Below are positions 46,455-61,471 of a stretch of 64,000 nt of DNA, in pieces. The position numbers were made by a program, and so were the translations under genes. How positions within the stretch are numbered: position 1 is the stretch's first letter; every line of letters begins with the position of its first letter. Below the pieces are notes generated by a model. That model did not search any database, was not told the origin of the DNA, and saw only the letters and a list, made by a program, of their open reading frames with translations. The stretch is taken from contig CM075186.1 of assembly GCA_037577475.1 (NCBI GenBank), positions 29,081,334 through 29,145,333 on the forward strand, written 5' to 3'. The DNA is from Chaunax sp. Z400. Its lineage: Eukaryota > Chordata > Actinopteri > Lophiiformes > Chaunacidae.

Positions 46455-49121
46455 AAAAAGACATCATTTAGGGGCAAAGCACTTATGGAAATAACAAAAT
46501 AAAGAGAAGCGTAAAACCATAAAAGGCCTTGCTGCTTTTTTTCTTGTCTGAGATCTGATATATTCAAAAAGACACTGAGGCATAAAACAGAAATGTTCCT
46601 CAGCCTGAATTCAACAACTTCACAGACTTTAAAAAGTGAGTCAATGTTTATTTTCAATTGTAAAAACCAACAGTATCTAAAAACAATTTCCACAAAGATG
46701 TTTCAAAAATGTTGAGTCATTTCAAAAACACACACCTTTTGAGTATTTTGGATCATTGAAAGCAAAATAAACTTCTACACTCTCGTCTGCATTCTCCTCA
46801 CAGCAGGTATTTTAACAGCTGAGCAGGGGATAAGTGTAAGAGACCCACAACACCAGCACATAATCCACCTAACACAGACATAAGACCTGATGTCAGCTGT
46901 GATGCATTTGTGTTCCCCCAAAATCTTGGTCATTCATTTTTCTGCCATTTTGTTCTTATTGTGACAGCTTGTTTTATACTTACAATGTAATATGTAATAA
47001 ACACTGCAAATGAAGACATGGATAATAAATATAAAAATGCATAGTTTGGCAGTTTCTGCAGGACACAGTGTGCCCAACACTTTTCTGTGCTTCTCACATT
47101 GTCCTATGAACAGCATCTTGTCTAAAATACATGGACTTTCTCATGACTAATACTAAGAGCCTCGTGCCACTGCTCTAGGGATACTTTTTCTGATCCACGT
47201 TTCTTCAATACTAAAACACGCTTCTGGAAATACAAAGGGGAAAATGTTTAACTGGAGATGTTAAACTGACATATGGAGTTTAATCAAAGCTACAGATCCT
47301 GCTCTCAAATATTAACCCTGATGCTTTATGTTGTCAGAAAGGATATGTTGTGTAAATTTAGCCTTAAAGCTCAGCAAAGGTCTATCAACACTTACTCTGG
47401 CATTCAGTAATATCACATTACAAAGGGGCGTGTCTACTGAGGCTTTACCAGGCACCACCAGAGATCTGTTCCTGCATCTGAACATGACACAAACACGAAG
47501 CAAATAAAACCTGGAATACAAATATTACCATTATTCCACTGAGAACAGACATTATCAGTGGCCTAAAAGTACCACATTAAAAAAAAAAAAGGTTTCCAAT
47601 TAAATATGCTGATGAGCCACCAGTAACTGTATTCCCATAGGGACAATATCCCCTGGATTTGGTCTCACAGGAAAATAAAGTCCTGGTTTCATTTGTTTTG
47701 TTGTATATTTGAGGGAAATCACAGAAGTAAAGAACATGTGGTGTCATTTACATCTTTACATTGGAAGGGTTCATTAGTGAATCTTATTACACACATTTAA
47801 ATCATATGTTTCTGTGAGCGAACAACAAAACCATCCATCCTTCAGGTTCATCAAAGTGTCTGTTTGAGCAGTGTCACATTATTTAGGGTATCAGATGGAG
47901 AATAATTGTCTCTTTGCATGTAGAGACCTGGGTGCTGTGCTGTTGACTTATTCACATGAAGTCTGTAAGGATTGTTCCTGTGTGGAGTTCCAGCCTCAGA
48001 ACTCCAGCCAGCTTCTGACTGAAGGGTGCACTTTCAGGGATTCTCCTCCAGCTGGACACTGTTTTCTCAATGGATACCATGAGCAGAAAAACAGAACAGT
48101 AGAGAGAAGAAAGAGAGAGAAAGATGAGAGATTAGTGTTAATCAAAGAATAATGGATAAATTGTCATAATCAATCTCTCTAATCAGTCCTGTATGGAGAA
48201 ATTCTGTCACACCTAATATTTAAAAGCCAAACTCCAATCATAGCTGTGGATGTGGTGAACACAACAGATTAAAGGTAGGCTCCCAAACACAGGCTTAGGA
48301 ATAACAAGCTTGGATCCTTTTTGGTTCCAGTTCTAGATGGTTCTCGATTCTGCCTTTTTTTGGGGGGGGGGGGGGGGGGGCACTTATTTTACAGAAGAAA
48401 AATGTATTTAAATAAAAACCTTCATACAAGCCATTCTGTATAAAGAATCAATTATTCATTTTAAGTGCTTGTCTATAAATGTTCTATATTTATGACAAAT
48501 AAATAATAATTGATTTCATGTAATAAATAAATAAATAAGTTGTTAAAATTAAGAAGAAATTGGTAAGGTTAAACTGCGATAAGGAACAAATGCATCTCCT
48601 TAGTAAATGGGACTCCTTAGTGGGAGAGACATGCCGAGGCTGGAGAAAGGAGATCTCTCTTATAAAGCTCTACTATTAGATATTCATGTTATAAAAGTCA
48701 TCCTCTGAAGCTGAAGCAGACAAAGAAAGAAACAAAGAAAACTTTCTAAGGACTTTCTTAAGAACCTCTTTTCATGACAAGCAGATAACGAGGTAATTCA
48801 CCTGTAGGATGCCTTTTCTTCTATGTTAGCGCTACGTGCTATTTTGTATTCCTATTTGTTTTCACGTCATGTATTCATTTATATGTACTATGAAAAAATA
48901 TCTTTCAGTATTTGCATTTTACACAGTTTGGGTCAAGTAGAAGCTGTTTGCTGTGTCGCTGTTGAGAATAAGACAAACATTATTTAACTTTCACTGAGCC
49001 AATTGTGACGAGGTGCTGCAGGCTGTCGGTTGACTTCTGGACATACAGTATGTGTAAATTCTACTGATCTCTTAGAGTCAGTCCTTCAGATGTACCTGGA
49101 TTGTCTCTTGGTGTTTCCCAG
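46455..49121 (-). other. 3' flank of klhl24 fragment, unit 2
   Basis: Copy of 16853-19509 with several substitutions and a longer G run (19 instead of 10 near 48362-48380). No gene seen. Confidence 0.4.
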
Positions 49122-52100
49122 TTAGGCAGGTAGGTGTTTCCATGTGCTGACAAAGGCGGTTGGAATCAGTGAATAAGGCACAGCGGTGATGGAATTCCAA
49201 CAATCTGATGTGGGGTCGTAACAGTCCAGCGTTTTACACCGCTGCGTCCCAAAATATCCTCCTACTACATACAGCTTATTTCCTGAGGCGACAGCATGGC
49301 AGCTCATCCGTTTGGACGTCATGTCACCAACTCGAGTCCACTGATTGGTTTCACAGTCAAAGCGATAAGCAGAGGCAGCAGTGAATTCAGTGTCACCACC
49401 CATGATGAAGATCTGGCTCCCTAAGACAGCAGCAGCTGTGTAGCGCCAGGGCTGGGGGCATTCAGCTGCAATATTCCAGCGGTTCCCCACGGGGTCGTAG
49501 CATTGGACCTACAACACAAACAGTTTATAGTACTGACCTTTAGAAGATGTTACACACAGCCATGAGTCTGTGCTAATACAGAGCCTTTATTTTAGTCAGT
49601 ATCAAGGTAGTACAGTATAACAGGCTATTTAAACATTTTAAAGATCTGATTTTCTAAACTGTCAACATACTCTCCCTTTTCTTTCAAACTAATACAAATT
49701 ACAAAGCACATGCCCCCAAATGACAGGAACAAAAGAAAATGTATACAGATTGTCAAATTACAATCTGTATGTATTTGAACATAATCCTAGATGTACATAG
49801 AATAAATATACATAAATGTACATAGAATCAAATTAAACATTTAGATAGATAAAAACTGTACATTCTAAAACTACTTCATGAAGAAGTTAATATTTTTCTG
49901 ACCTGTTTTAGGGAGACAGATGGTGAGGCAGGAAAAACTCCGGCAATGGCTGTATGACCTCCAACAACATAGAGACTATTCTGCAACTCAGCTGAACCAT
50001 GGCCAAACCTGGAGGTGACAACACCCACATCATGTATGTGTGTGACTGTGTGAGTCTGTGTATAAGTGTGAGGGGCCAGCTGATAATAGTCTTTCAATAA
50101 CATGGACCTCAAAGAAGATTCTTTACTGCCACATATGAGTCTTAGTACAACTCTCAGTTAGGCCTGGATTACTGCAGAAGTGACCAAATATAGGCTACAT
50201 GCTTTTTATAGTGATGCACCACATGGATTGTTTTCTTCAGCCAATACTGATACCAATAATAATCTACTTCTCACGACTGACAACGATAAGATAACAGTTT
50301 TCACATTTTAAAAACAAGCTAACATGTACTTTAGGTGGATAACAAACCCACTGTAAAGGTGCACATATCTACTGTATCTGTGTGTAGATGCTGTGTTTGT
50401 CCGGTAAATGACAGCACAATCTATGGAATATGATGCTACTATCAGCTGAGAGCTGCTGGTTACCCAATCATCTATCAGTTCAGTATACTGTGCATCCATG
50501 GTTAGTTATGAGGGAGCACTCTGTAGCTCTGACATGACAGTGTGACCAATGAGTCCCTGATGTGGCCGAGGCAAAGATGGAGGAGTTTGTGACATGGATT
50601 AGAGTCACACTTCAGTTATTTTTTTATATTATCATTTACATGTATCTGATGGACCAAGCTGGCATCTTTTAAATGGAGGCACAGCACCACCTGCTGTTGT
50701 GGAAGGTCAGTGTCACAGTACATGTGAGGAAATCCTAGGACATTATGAGGAAATACAAGGAAGTCTCACGATGGAAACATTGTGCTAAAAGCTGTGATGT
50801 CTTCTGTCTTTGAAGGCACATGCTGTAGTTGTTTCTGAAGCATGATCTATTAAGAATATGTTGTGCATATGTTTAGGCACATTTTGTATTTGCAAACCAA
50901 AATGAATTAGTTTGTTAATCATGCTCTGTATCTGTAAACCACACTGTATTTGTTAGTGGATTCTATTGCATTTGTAAAACATGTTTTGTTTGTTTGTTCA
51001 CTGTTCATTTTTTTTCATATCATATTTGATTTTCTTTGTGTTTTTATTGCTTTCTGTTTATAAAGATAATGTTTTTTTTGCCTGTGCACTTTGAATTGTC
51101 TGGTCTAAATTGTGCTCTATAAAAAGCTGGCATGGCTTACATGAGTGTGTGCCACTCATCATCCTACATGAATCTTTACCACACACATATTTGTAGCCCT
51201 CCAAATAAACTGACCTGAACATGAATGGTCATAAAGTACTGAAGTGTGCTTGTTACTGTTTATTATGTGGTTCATGTGACAGATGTAACTCGCCTGGCTA
51301 TCAGCATAGGTGCTCCTTTAGACCACTCTTCATGGACCGTGTCATAGATCCAGACATCTTTCGACACTCCGTTCTCTGACCCTCTTCCTCCCGTCACGTA
51401 AACCTTACAGCCGATGGCACATGCACTGAACTCCTTCCTGGGGCTGGGGAGGTCTGCCTTAGGTATGATCTCCTTGGCTTTGTGGTCAACCTAAAAATAG
51501 ATCACACACAACGAACTTACAGGTTGTCAATGCAAAGGGAGCTAGAGATTTGTTTGAATTTGGGATCTGCAATGTTATACTGATGTAGCTTAATCTCTGA
51601 CTCTAGTATTGGTCTTCTGATATTGGTTCATCTATAGTATTTATGGATAAGGAAAACATGTAGCAGAGTGAATTTAAATGTCAAATTACATTCATTTCTT
51701 AGACTTTGACCCAACATACATTCACCAAGAACAATGTGGCTTTCTGTGTTCCTCAAGGGCACTGACATGGAAACATGGAAACACTGGAAATGAATCATCA
51801 ACCTGCCAATTAATGGCCAGCCTTTTGTACCCCCTGAGCAGGAGCCTCCTCCAGATTTGAAATGAGGTTGTGATTGTATGGTATGCATCTTACATCCCAA
51901 TTACATCAAGACATCATAAATGAAATGGCAGTGGATGGGTCTCAATTGGCTAATGCATTATGGAGACTCTTCAATGAATTAGACTGTGACAGCCCCACCC
52001 AAATGTCTTTCACCTGGTATATCTTGTCACACATGAAGGTCTGGCCTCCCAGGATGAGCAGTGTGTGTCCTGCTTTACGTGGTCGAGCACAGGAACTAGT

Positions 52101-52161
52101 CGCTACGCTGTCATTCTGAAGGATTTGCCTTTTACATCTCATTGCCTCTTCTACTATCGAC
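49122..52161 (-). pseudogene. klhl24: klhl24 3' half, kelch exons only (unit 2)
   Basis: Exons 52161-52014, 51490-51294, 50008-49903 and 49508-49122 are exact positional copies (offset 29612) of the unit 1 exons. They have the same open frames, the same GC intron start after 51294, the same missing kelch exon and the same lack of BTB and BACK. The defects are therefore older than the duplication, or arose once and were copied. Confidence 0.85.
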
Positions 52162-52797
52162 CTGCAGAGAGGAGTTCAAACATTTAGTGAGGTGATGGCA
52201 CATTTGTCTGATAACCACTAAAAAGTTGCCATTTCTATTGGTGTTCAGGTCTACGTTAAAGAGAGTTTCAATTTTACAAAGGTTTGGAGGAGCAGCTGCC
52301 CCGATGGAATGTCTTCTCAATATTTAAAGAGGACAAAAGAGGTGAAAAGAGGGGAGAGGGAAAGAGAGGACATGAATGACAGTCTTTTTCTTTGGTACAC
52401 AAGATGAGTGTACTCCTGCTTTCTTAAGCCACTTTCAGACAGTCATTGCATAACAGCATCGAAACAAATTCCCTTCTGTGACCCCTTTAGTGTGTTCAAA
52501 CTGGACCAGACCAAGGCATCACAACACCACCTCGGTGTGTGCGTTCACAGTGTTACACAACAGCAAACATAAAAGATGATATATTTCACTGTGTCCCCAG
52601 TTCAGCGGTCCAGCAGGACAGGGACATCAGTGCATGACGAATAGAGGAATGGATTGCTGGACGACTTCATAGGAAGTTTGTTATTTGACCAGCCTGGTTC
52701 ACATCAATCTAACTTCCATGTTTGTTTTGTCACTAGCGGTATGTCATATCAGGCTGTAAGAATTGCATACATACTGTATGTAAGATAGTACTTGTCC
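52162..52797. other. Region upstream of klhl24 fragment, unit 2
   Basis: Copy of 22550-23185; no gene seen. Confidence 0.6.
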
Positions 52798-54262
52798 AGG
52801 GTGACCAGATTGTACGGCATTTTCATCCCTTGTCCCCCGTCCCACATATTGAGACCGTGTCCCTCATCTTGATTAGCTCCAGATTTGAAAAGTCAACACT
52901 TCAGGACAGACGGTTTCTAAAATCTGGCCTTTATCCAATGGCTGTGAAGAAAGCTAGGAAGCCTTTCATCATGGGGCGGGGTTTGTGTGTGGTGTTTGTG
53001 TGTTGCTGTCAATCAAACTACACACACGTGGGTCAAGCGCAGGTAAACCTGTCACCGTCTATGATGCCTTAGTGGAGAAATATAATGGAAAACTGCCACA
53101 AAGAGACAGAGATGCAGCTGCTGGGAAAACACTTAGAACTAAGCCTGTGGAGGTGATTCTCTAAGAGTTTCTACCTTTTAGCCAGAGTTATTTTTTCAGT
53201 CTCACATGGGGGAGAAAACGACGTTAAGAGACACGGTTCATGTGAGTCACAAGAAACGATGTGGTGATCTATGAATGCATTCCTACTGAAACCTAAAGAT
53301 GACTGTCAGACAGGTAACAGCAGCTGAAATAACCAGCGTTTACCACACTGTAACACTCCCAGTCATACAGACCGACAGACTGGTGCAGTAATAGAACAGT
53401 AGCACCAGTCAGACTCAGAGACGGCAAAAAATGTCATGCAGTCGTACAAAAGCAGTGGTCATAGTTTCAGATGTCACAGTTAAAACCACCAGTGGACCAA
53501 CTCCAAAGTGACAAAAGCACACACACCATTTTCTGTGTCTTCAGGTTTTGTTTTATCTAATGTTTTATTTCATGCCTACATTCTATTGAAATGCAGTAGT
53601 TTGATTTGGGATAGGAGGGTGAATAGAAAGACTTGATGGGAATAATGCTGCTGCTTTGCTTTAGTATATGGTTCTATTATCTTCAGTGTGTGGGTCGACA
53701 TGACAAGTGTGAATAACTTTAATATCATGGTGTTTGGAGTCACAATCAGTCATGTGTTAATATCTATGGTTGGAGAAAATATAGGTAAGATCAGACCTTG
53801 ATCTAAATGTGTTACTTTTCTTTTTTGGATATACTATGAGCTCAGCCTCACTTTTATATGCCCACATGATCTGCACCTTTTTAAAACACCAGTAGAATAC
53901 TTCAAAGAATAGATCCCATGTCAACCTGTCTGTTGGGTTTTATTGTGTTTAGTTTAGTCAGATTCACTGTTAAACTAAAGAACCACCGCTTTTAAAAGTT
54001 ATTGGGATAGAAATAGGAGTACAAGCAGACGATCACACAATACAATAAGTCCTGTTAAACTTAATAATGTGATAATAAATAATATGTTACATTTTTAACA
54101 TGCTACAGACCTAACCTGTAACCTGCATAATGTATTGTGTGTTGTTTTTTTAGGTTAGATGGACGTTATATCATATTTGAGGCTACTTCTCAGTATTGGT
54201 AATGTGTCCCACACAAACGTACTCTTTGCTCCAAGTTTGGTTCATTGGGATCTGGTCACCCT
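52798..54262. mobile_element. 1.46-kb terminal-inverted-repeat element, unit 2
   Basis: Copy of 23186-24650 with both inverted ends intact. A SINE/L2-like tail follows at 54264-54340. Confidence 0.6.
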
Positions 54263-54415
54263 ACACCCAAAATCAGCTGGGGTAGGCTCCAGCCCCCCGC
54301 GACCCTACACAGGGTAAGCAGTTACAGAAAATGAATGAATGTAAGATAATAGAACTGAACCCACCCTTTCTCTGCAGATTTAGATGTTTCACAGAAACAA
54401 CCCATTTGAATAAAA

Positions 54416-57400
54416 CAAATGCATATATTTGTATATGTTAATAATTTATGTATGTTGTTTGAAGGGCATTGCCACCTTTCCTTCTCTCTCTCTGAACCCA
54501 ACCGGTCCAGGCAGAGGACCGCCCACCTTGAGCCGGGATCTGCTTGAGATTTCTGCCTGTCAAAAGGCAGTTTCTTCTTGCCACAGTTGCTGACTGCTTG
54601 CTCTTGGTGGAATTGTTGGGTCTCTGTAGAATTAATGGTTTGGTTAAGACCTTTGGAAAGTGCCTTGAAACAACTGCTGTTGTGATTTGGCACGATACAG
54701 ACTTGACTTGTATTGCGTTTGTAGTTTGTTGCTTCTCTGTGTGGAGTCAGCATGTTTTCCCTGCATTGTTGTGGGAATATACATGCCCTCTGTAATCCTT
54801 CCGCATTGACCAAAGTCTAAATAATCTGCCTGCCTGCTGTCCGAACTGTTGTCCTGCCTACCTGCCTTCCATCCTGAGTGACCTGTCTGCTGTCCAACCT
54901 GCCTGCCTTCCTGCCTGTCGTCTTTTCTTCCTGCCGTCCTTCCTGGCTGCCTGGCTGCCTGCCTGCTGTCCTGCTCTCCTGCCTTCCTTTCTGCCTGCCT
55001 GCCAGCCTGCTTTTCTCCCGTCCTGCCTGCCTGCCTGCCGTCCTGCCGACATGCCTGCTGTCCAACCTGCCTGCCTTTCTGCCTGTCGTCCTTTCTTCCT
55101 GCCGACCTGCCATCCTTCCTGCTTGCCTGCAGTCTTCTTGCCTGCGTTTCTCCCGTCCTGCCTGCTGTCCTGCCCTACGTCCTTCCTGTCTGCCTGCCTT
55201 CCTTTCTGCCGCCATGCCTGCCTGCTTTTCTCCCCTCCTTCATCCCTGCTTGCTGGCCTTTTTGCTGTCCTGCTTGCCGTGGTATTAATGTAAACAAATG
55301 CATATATTTGTAGATGTAAATTTTTTATATATGTTGTATGAAGGGCATTGCCACCTTTCCTTCTCTCTCTCTGAACCCAACCGGTCCAGGCAGAGGACTG
55401 CCCACCTTGATCCGGGATCTGCTTGAGATTTCTGCCTGTCAAAAGGCAGTTTCTTCTTGCCACAGTTGCTGACTGCTTGCTCTTGGTGGAATTGTTGGGT
55501 CTCTGTAGAATTAATGGTTTGGTTAAGACCTTTGGAAAGTGCCTTGAAACAACTGCTGTTGTGATTTGGCACGATACAGACTTGACTTGTATTGCATTTG
55601 TAGTTTGTTGCTTCTCTGTGTGGAGTCAGCATGTTTTCCCTGCATAGTTATGGGAATATACATGCCCTCTGTATTCCTTCCGCATTGACCAAAGTCTAAA
55701 TAATCTGCCTGCCTGCTGTCCTGTCCTGCTCTCCTGCTCTCCTGCCTTCCTTTCTGCCTGCCTGCCAGCCTGCCTGCCTGCTCTCCTTCTCTCCCTCGGT
55801 CCTGCCTTCCTTTCTGCCATCCAGCCTACCTGCCTGCTTTCGTGCTCTCCTGCCGTCCTAACTGCATTCCTGCCATGCTAATAATTTAAACAAATGCATA
55901 TATTTGTATATGTTAATAATTTATGTATGTTGTTTGAAGGGCATTGCCACCTTTCCTTCTTTCTCTTTGAACCCAACCGGTCCAGGCAGAGTACCGCCCA
56001 CCTTGAGTCGGGATCTGCTTGAGATTTCTGCCTGTCAAAAGGCAGTTTCTTTTTGCCACAGTTGCTGACTGCTTGCTCTTGGTGGAATTGTTGGGTCTCT
56101 GTAGAATTAATGGTTTGGTTAAGACCTTTGGAAAGTGCCTTGAAACAACTGCTGTTGTGATTTGGCACGATACAGACTTGACTTGTATTGCGTTTGTAGT
56201 TTGTTGCTTCTCTGTGTGGAGTCAGCATGTTTTCCCTGCATTGTTGTGTGAATATACATTTCCTCTGTAATCCTTCCGCATTGACCAAAGTCTAAATAAT
56301 CTGCCTGCCTGCTGTCCGAACTGTTGTCTTGCCTACCTGCCTTCCATCCTGAGTGACCTGTCTGCTGTCCAACCTGCCTGCCTTCCTGCCTGTCGTCTTT
56401 TCTTCCTGCCGTCCTTCCTGCCTGCCTGGCTGCCTGCCTGCCTGCCTGCTGTCCTGCTCTCCTGCCTTCCTTTCTGCCTGCCTGCCAGCCTGCCTGCCTG
56501 CACTCCTTCTCTCCCTCGGTCCTGCCTTCCTTTCTGCCATCCAGCCTACATGCCTGCTTTCGTGCTCTCCTGCCGTCCTAACTGCATTCCTGCCACGCTA
56601 ATAATTTAAACAAATGCATATAATTGTATATGTTAATAATTTATGTATGTTGTTTGAAGGGCATTGCCACCTTTCCTTCTTTCTCTTTGAACCCAACCGG
56701 TCCAGGCAGAGTACCGCCCACCTTGAGTCGGGATCTGCTTGAGATTTCTGCCTGTCAAAAGGCAGTTTCTTCTTGCCACAGTTGCTGACTGCTTGCTCTT
56801 GGTGGAATTGTTGGGTCTCTGTAGAATTAATGGTTTGGTTAGGACCTTTGGAAAGTGCCTTGAAACAACTGCTGTTGTGATTTGGCACGATACAGACTTG
56901 ACTTGTATTGCGTTTGTAGTTTGTTGCTTCTCTGTGTGGAGTCAGCATGTTTTCCCTGCATTGTTGTGGGAATATACATGCCCTCTGTAATCCTTCCGCA
57001 TTGACCAAAGTCTAAATAATCTGCCTGCCTGCTGTCCGAACTGTTGTCCTGCCTACCTGCCTTCCATCCTGAGTGACCTGTCTGCTGTCCAACCTGCCTG
57101 CCTTCCTGCCTGTCGTCTTTTCTTCCTGCCGTCCTTCCTGCCTGTCTGGCTGCCTGCCTGCTGTCCTGCTCCCCTGCCTTCCTTTCTGCCTGCCTGCCAG
57201 CCTGCTTTTCTCCCGTCCTGCCTGCCTGCCTGCCGTCCTTTCTTCCTGCCGACCTGCCATCCTTCCTGCTTGCCTGCAGTCCTTCTTGCCTGCGTTTCTC
57301 CCGTCCTGCCTGCTGTCCTGCCCTACGTCCTTCCTGTCTGGCTGCCTTCCTTTCTGCCGCCATGCCTGCCTGCTTTTCTCTCCTCCTGCATTCCTGCTTG

Positions 57401-58902
57401 CTGGCCTTTTTGCTGTCCGGCCTGCCGTGGTATTAATGTAATCAAATGCATATATTTGTAGATGTAAATTTTTTATGTATGTTGTATGAAGGGCATTGCC
57501 ACCTTTCCTTCTCTCTCTCTGAACCCAACCGGTCCAGGCAGAGGACTGCCCACCTTGAGCCGGGATCTGCTTGAGATTTCTGCCTGTCAAAAGGCAGTTT
57601 CTTCTTGCCACAGTTGCTGACTGCTTGCTCTTGGTGGAATTGTTGGGTCTCTGTAGAATTAATGGTTTGGTTAAGACCTTTGGAAAGTGCCTTGAAACAA
57701 CTGCTGTTGTGATTTGGCACGATACAGACTTGACTTGTATTGCGTTTGTAGTTTGTTACTTCTCTGTGTGGAGTCAGCATGTTTTCCCTGCATTGTTGTG
57801 GGAATATGCATGCCTTCTGTATTCCTTCCGCATTGACCAAAGTCTAAATAATCTGCCTGCCTGCTGTCCGAACTGATGTCCTGCCTACCTGCCTTCCATC
57901 CTGAGTGACCTGTCTGCTGTCCAACCTGCCTGCCTTCCTGCCTGTCGTCTTTTCTTCCTGCCGTCCTTCCTGCCTGCCTGGCTGCCTGCCTGCCTGCCTG
58001 CTGTCCTGCTCTCCTGCCTTCCTTTCTGCCTGCCTGCCAGCCTGCCTGCCTGCACTCCTTCTCTCCCTCCGTCCTGCCTTCCTTTCTGCCATCCAGCCTA
58101 CCTGCCTGCTTTCGTGCTCTCCTGCCGTCCTAACTGAATTCCTGCCATGCTAATGATTCAAACAAATGCATATATTTGTATATGTTAATAATTTATGTAT
58201 GTTGTTTGAAGGGCATTGCCACCTTTCCTTCTTTCTCCTTGAACCCAACCGGTCCAGGCAGAGGGCCGCCCACTTTGAGTCGGGATCTGCTTGAGATTTC
58301 TGCCTGTCAAAAGGCAGTTTCTTCTTGCCACAGTTGCTGGCTGCATGCTCTTGGTGGAATTGTTGGGTCTCGGTAGAATTAATGGTTTGGTTAAGACCTT
58401 TGGAAAGTGCCTTGAAACAACTGCTGTTGTGATTTGGCACGATACAGACTGGACTTGCATTGCGTTTGTAGTTTGTTTCTTCTCTGTGTGGAGTCATTAT
58501 GTTTTCCCTGCATTGTTGTGGGAATATACATGCCCTCTGTATTCCTTACGCATTGACCAAAGTCTAAATAATCTGCCTGCCTGCTGTCCGAAGTGCCTCT
58601 CTGCCCTCCGAACTGTCGTCCTGCCTACCTGCCTGCGGTCCTGAGTGACCTGTCTGCTGTCCAACCTGCCTGCCTTCCTGTCTGTCGTCTTTTCTTCCTG
58701 CCGACCTTCCTGCCTGCCTGGCTGCCTGCCTGCTGTCCTGGTTTCCTGCCTTCCTTTCTGCCTGCCTGCCAGCCTGCCTGCCTGCCTGCCTGCCCTCCTT
58801 CTCTCCTGCCGTCCCGCCTTTCTTTCTGTCATCCAGCCTGCCTGCCTGCTTTCCTGCTCTCCTGCCATCCTAACTGCATTCCTGCCATGCTAATTATTTA
58901 AT
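54416..58902. repeat. Higher-order repeat, six units (unit 2)
   Basis: Copy of 24804-29290 with identical unit lengths. One substitution noticed: 28936 C is 58548 A. The absence of length change in such a CTGC-rich array indicates a very recent copy. Confidence 0.9.
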
Positions 58903-59508
58903 GACCAGATTAGGTCCACATTTTACCAGAGTGTCAAGAGACTTCTCTGGGAATGACATTCGAATGATACTCCCGGATTGGGCTGATGGGAGAAACCAAC
59001 CTTATCGTGATTTAATTCATGCATTGGACAGTTACGCATAGCATTCCACTGAGAATGGACATGACACAAGTTGCTAACTGTAAACAGCATGAAGGTGAAG
59101 ATGTCGATCAATATCTGTACCGTCTGACTGAGATTTTTAGTGCTCATAGTGGCCTGGAGAGACCAAATGACCATTTGAGAAACGCCTTCATAAATGGTAT
59201 GGACTCTCAGATCTCCAACATGGTGAAATGCCTCTGTGTCACATGGTACTCTGGTAGGCTCCAAGATGTGCTTACATATGCCATGCATGCTGAAAACCTT
59301 GTCAAAGAGAACCAAAAGAAGAAAGATTAAAGAGAGGGAGAGAGAGTTGCAGCTTCCCATCCACACCATGCTCCATGAGGGGCGTGGTAATTGTTTCCGT
59401 GGTAACGTGAACAGGCCATATGATCCGGACATCTGCATTTCCTGTGGCCAACAGGGGCACTGGTCCAAGGAGTGTCCTCAACGTCATCATCAACAGACGG
59501 CTCACTGA
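58903..59508 (+). pseudogene. gag: ERV gag fragment, unit 2
   Basis: Copy of the unit 1 gag fragment, with the CCHC zinc knuckle at 59434-59475 and the same frame change before it. Confidence 0.8.
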
Positions 59509-59601
59509 CTTGAGGTGGGGCATGCTGAGAGAGAGGAGCCCTGGATGCTTTCTACTGACGACTCTGTGGTAACACACACACACACACACATGAAGCGTCA
59601 T

Positions 59602-59782
59602 TACATCATGAATGCTCTGCTTGCAATGAAGAACACGCTTACACTGCTACATATACCAAATATGTTTCTGATGTATATACAAAATTTTCTACACACAAGT
59701 TGATGGTCAATGGTGTTCAGCTTTCTTTTCTTGTAGACTCAGGAGCAACCAACTCTGTCATTAAGGGTGTTGAGTAGCAAAT
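59602..59782 (+). pseudogene. pro: ERV protease fragment, unit 2
   Basis: DSG active site at 59736-59744; broken as in unit 1. Confidence 0.6.
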
Positions 59783-60081
59783 ATGTGAACTCTATTGGAG
59801 CATTGGGAGATATTATCACTGAACAGTTTACATCTCCCCTCCCCTGCAGTGATGAAGTGACAGGAAAGTTTTCTCATTCTTTCCTTTTTTCAAAATGTTG
59901 TCCAGTAAATTTAATGGGACGCAATTTAATGCTTGTTTTGGGTCTCTGTTTGGTCCCTACCTCTGCAGGGCTCTCTGTTCTAAGGGTCGATGACGTCACA
60001 CTCCAGACTGATCACTGCTTAGTGAAATACGACCCTAATCCACTTCTGTATGCGTATGAATGAAAGCTCTGCGCTGCAGCT

Positions 60082-60663
60082 GTGAGTTCTGTAAATGCTC
60101 TCCTCACAGATAAGGCTCGTACATTTACAACATCCACAGACACTGCCTACATGTCTCCTGATAATTTGCACTGCACCTTCCACATACACTCAGGACCAGA
60201 GAAGGAGTATGAGTCATTGTGGCTTAGAGAAGGCAGATTACAGGAAAAGCTTGTTTTGATTTGTCTTTATTTGAATGAACACAGATGTGCAGCTTCAGTC
60301 TTACTTCCTGATGATGGCGCTAAACACCTAGTGTGCATTATGATTGTTGTTTTGTACCTGTTGGGAGTGCTTTTACCAGTCGTTCTCTTTTTGATGTTCC
60401 TGGATCTGTTCCACGTGTCATTGGCCAAACATAGCCAGGACTCATGGCGGGACATCGGTCCGTGGATAGCTAAATGCCAGAGACATACTTCATGGCGAGA
60501 CACTGATGATCCTACTGTACAGTTTAACCCTGTATTGAATGTGAACAGATTCAAACGAACATGTGTTGTCAACACAACTCGTTCTGTTCGACTGGTACAA
60601 GATTCAACAAACAAACACATTCCTTTGTTTCAAATGACGTCACTCATCTCGACCCAAGTCTGA
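60082..60663 (+). pseudogene. ERV linker domain, unit 2
   Basis: Copy of 30470-31051, with HCTF at 60169-60180 and HVSL at 60412-60423. Confidence 0.5.
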
Positions 60664-60733
60664 CTGAAGTTCCCCGACGTTATGGGCTTCAGGCAAACAT
60701 GATGTAGGCCTAATCAGAAATGCTACACTTGTT

Positions 60734-61471
60734 GTGATCACACCCAAATCTGATTGTAGACCATGCAAACAACAATATCCTCTGAGAAAGGAGGCCATCG
60801 ATGGAATTACATCTGTTTTCAACTCATTATTGAAGGCTGGGGTAATTGTTCCGTGCAGCAACTCACCTGTTCGAACTCCTATCTTTCCTGTTAAAAATGC
60901 TCGTGCTCCTGGCCAACCACAAGAGTGGAGATTTGTACAAGATCTTCAAGCAGTAAATGATGCAGTCCAACAACGAGCACCAAATGTTCCTAATCCATAC
61001 ACAATTCTTTCTCAGATTCCTGCAGGATCAAAATTTTTCTGTTGTGGATCTGGCTAATGCCTTTTTCAGTGTTCCTGTACACCCTGACAGCTAATACTGG
61101 TTTGCCTTTTCCTCTATCGACAAGAAATACACATTCACTCGACTGTGTCAAGGATATTGTGAGTCACCCACCATCTACAATGATGCTTTAAGGAACAGTC
61201 TCAGTTCTCTTTTACCCACTCCAGGAAGTGCTTTGCTGCAATATGTTGATGATCTTATGATTGCAGCCCCCACTGAAGCTCAGTGTAAGACAGACACCTT
61301 AGCCCTGCTCAAACACCTAGCAGCTGAAGGACACAAAGCTAGTCTGTCAAAATTACAGTTTGTGCAACCAAAGGTTTCTTGGTACATGTTATCACTGCTG
61401 TTGGCCGCTCTTTGTCCTCCGAAAGAGCTGAGGCCATACAAAATATTCTGATACCTGTCACCAAAAAACAA
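60734..61471 (+). pseudogene. pol: ERV reverse transcriptase, unit 2
   Basis: Copy of 31122-31859; YVDD at 61242-61253. Same frameshifts and the same TAA. Confidence 0.85.
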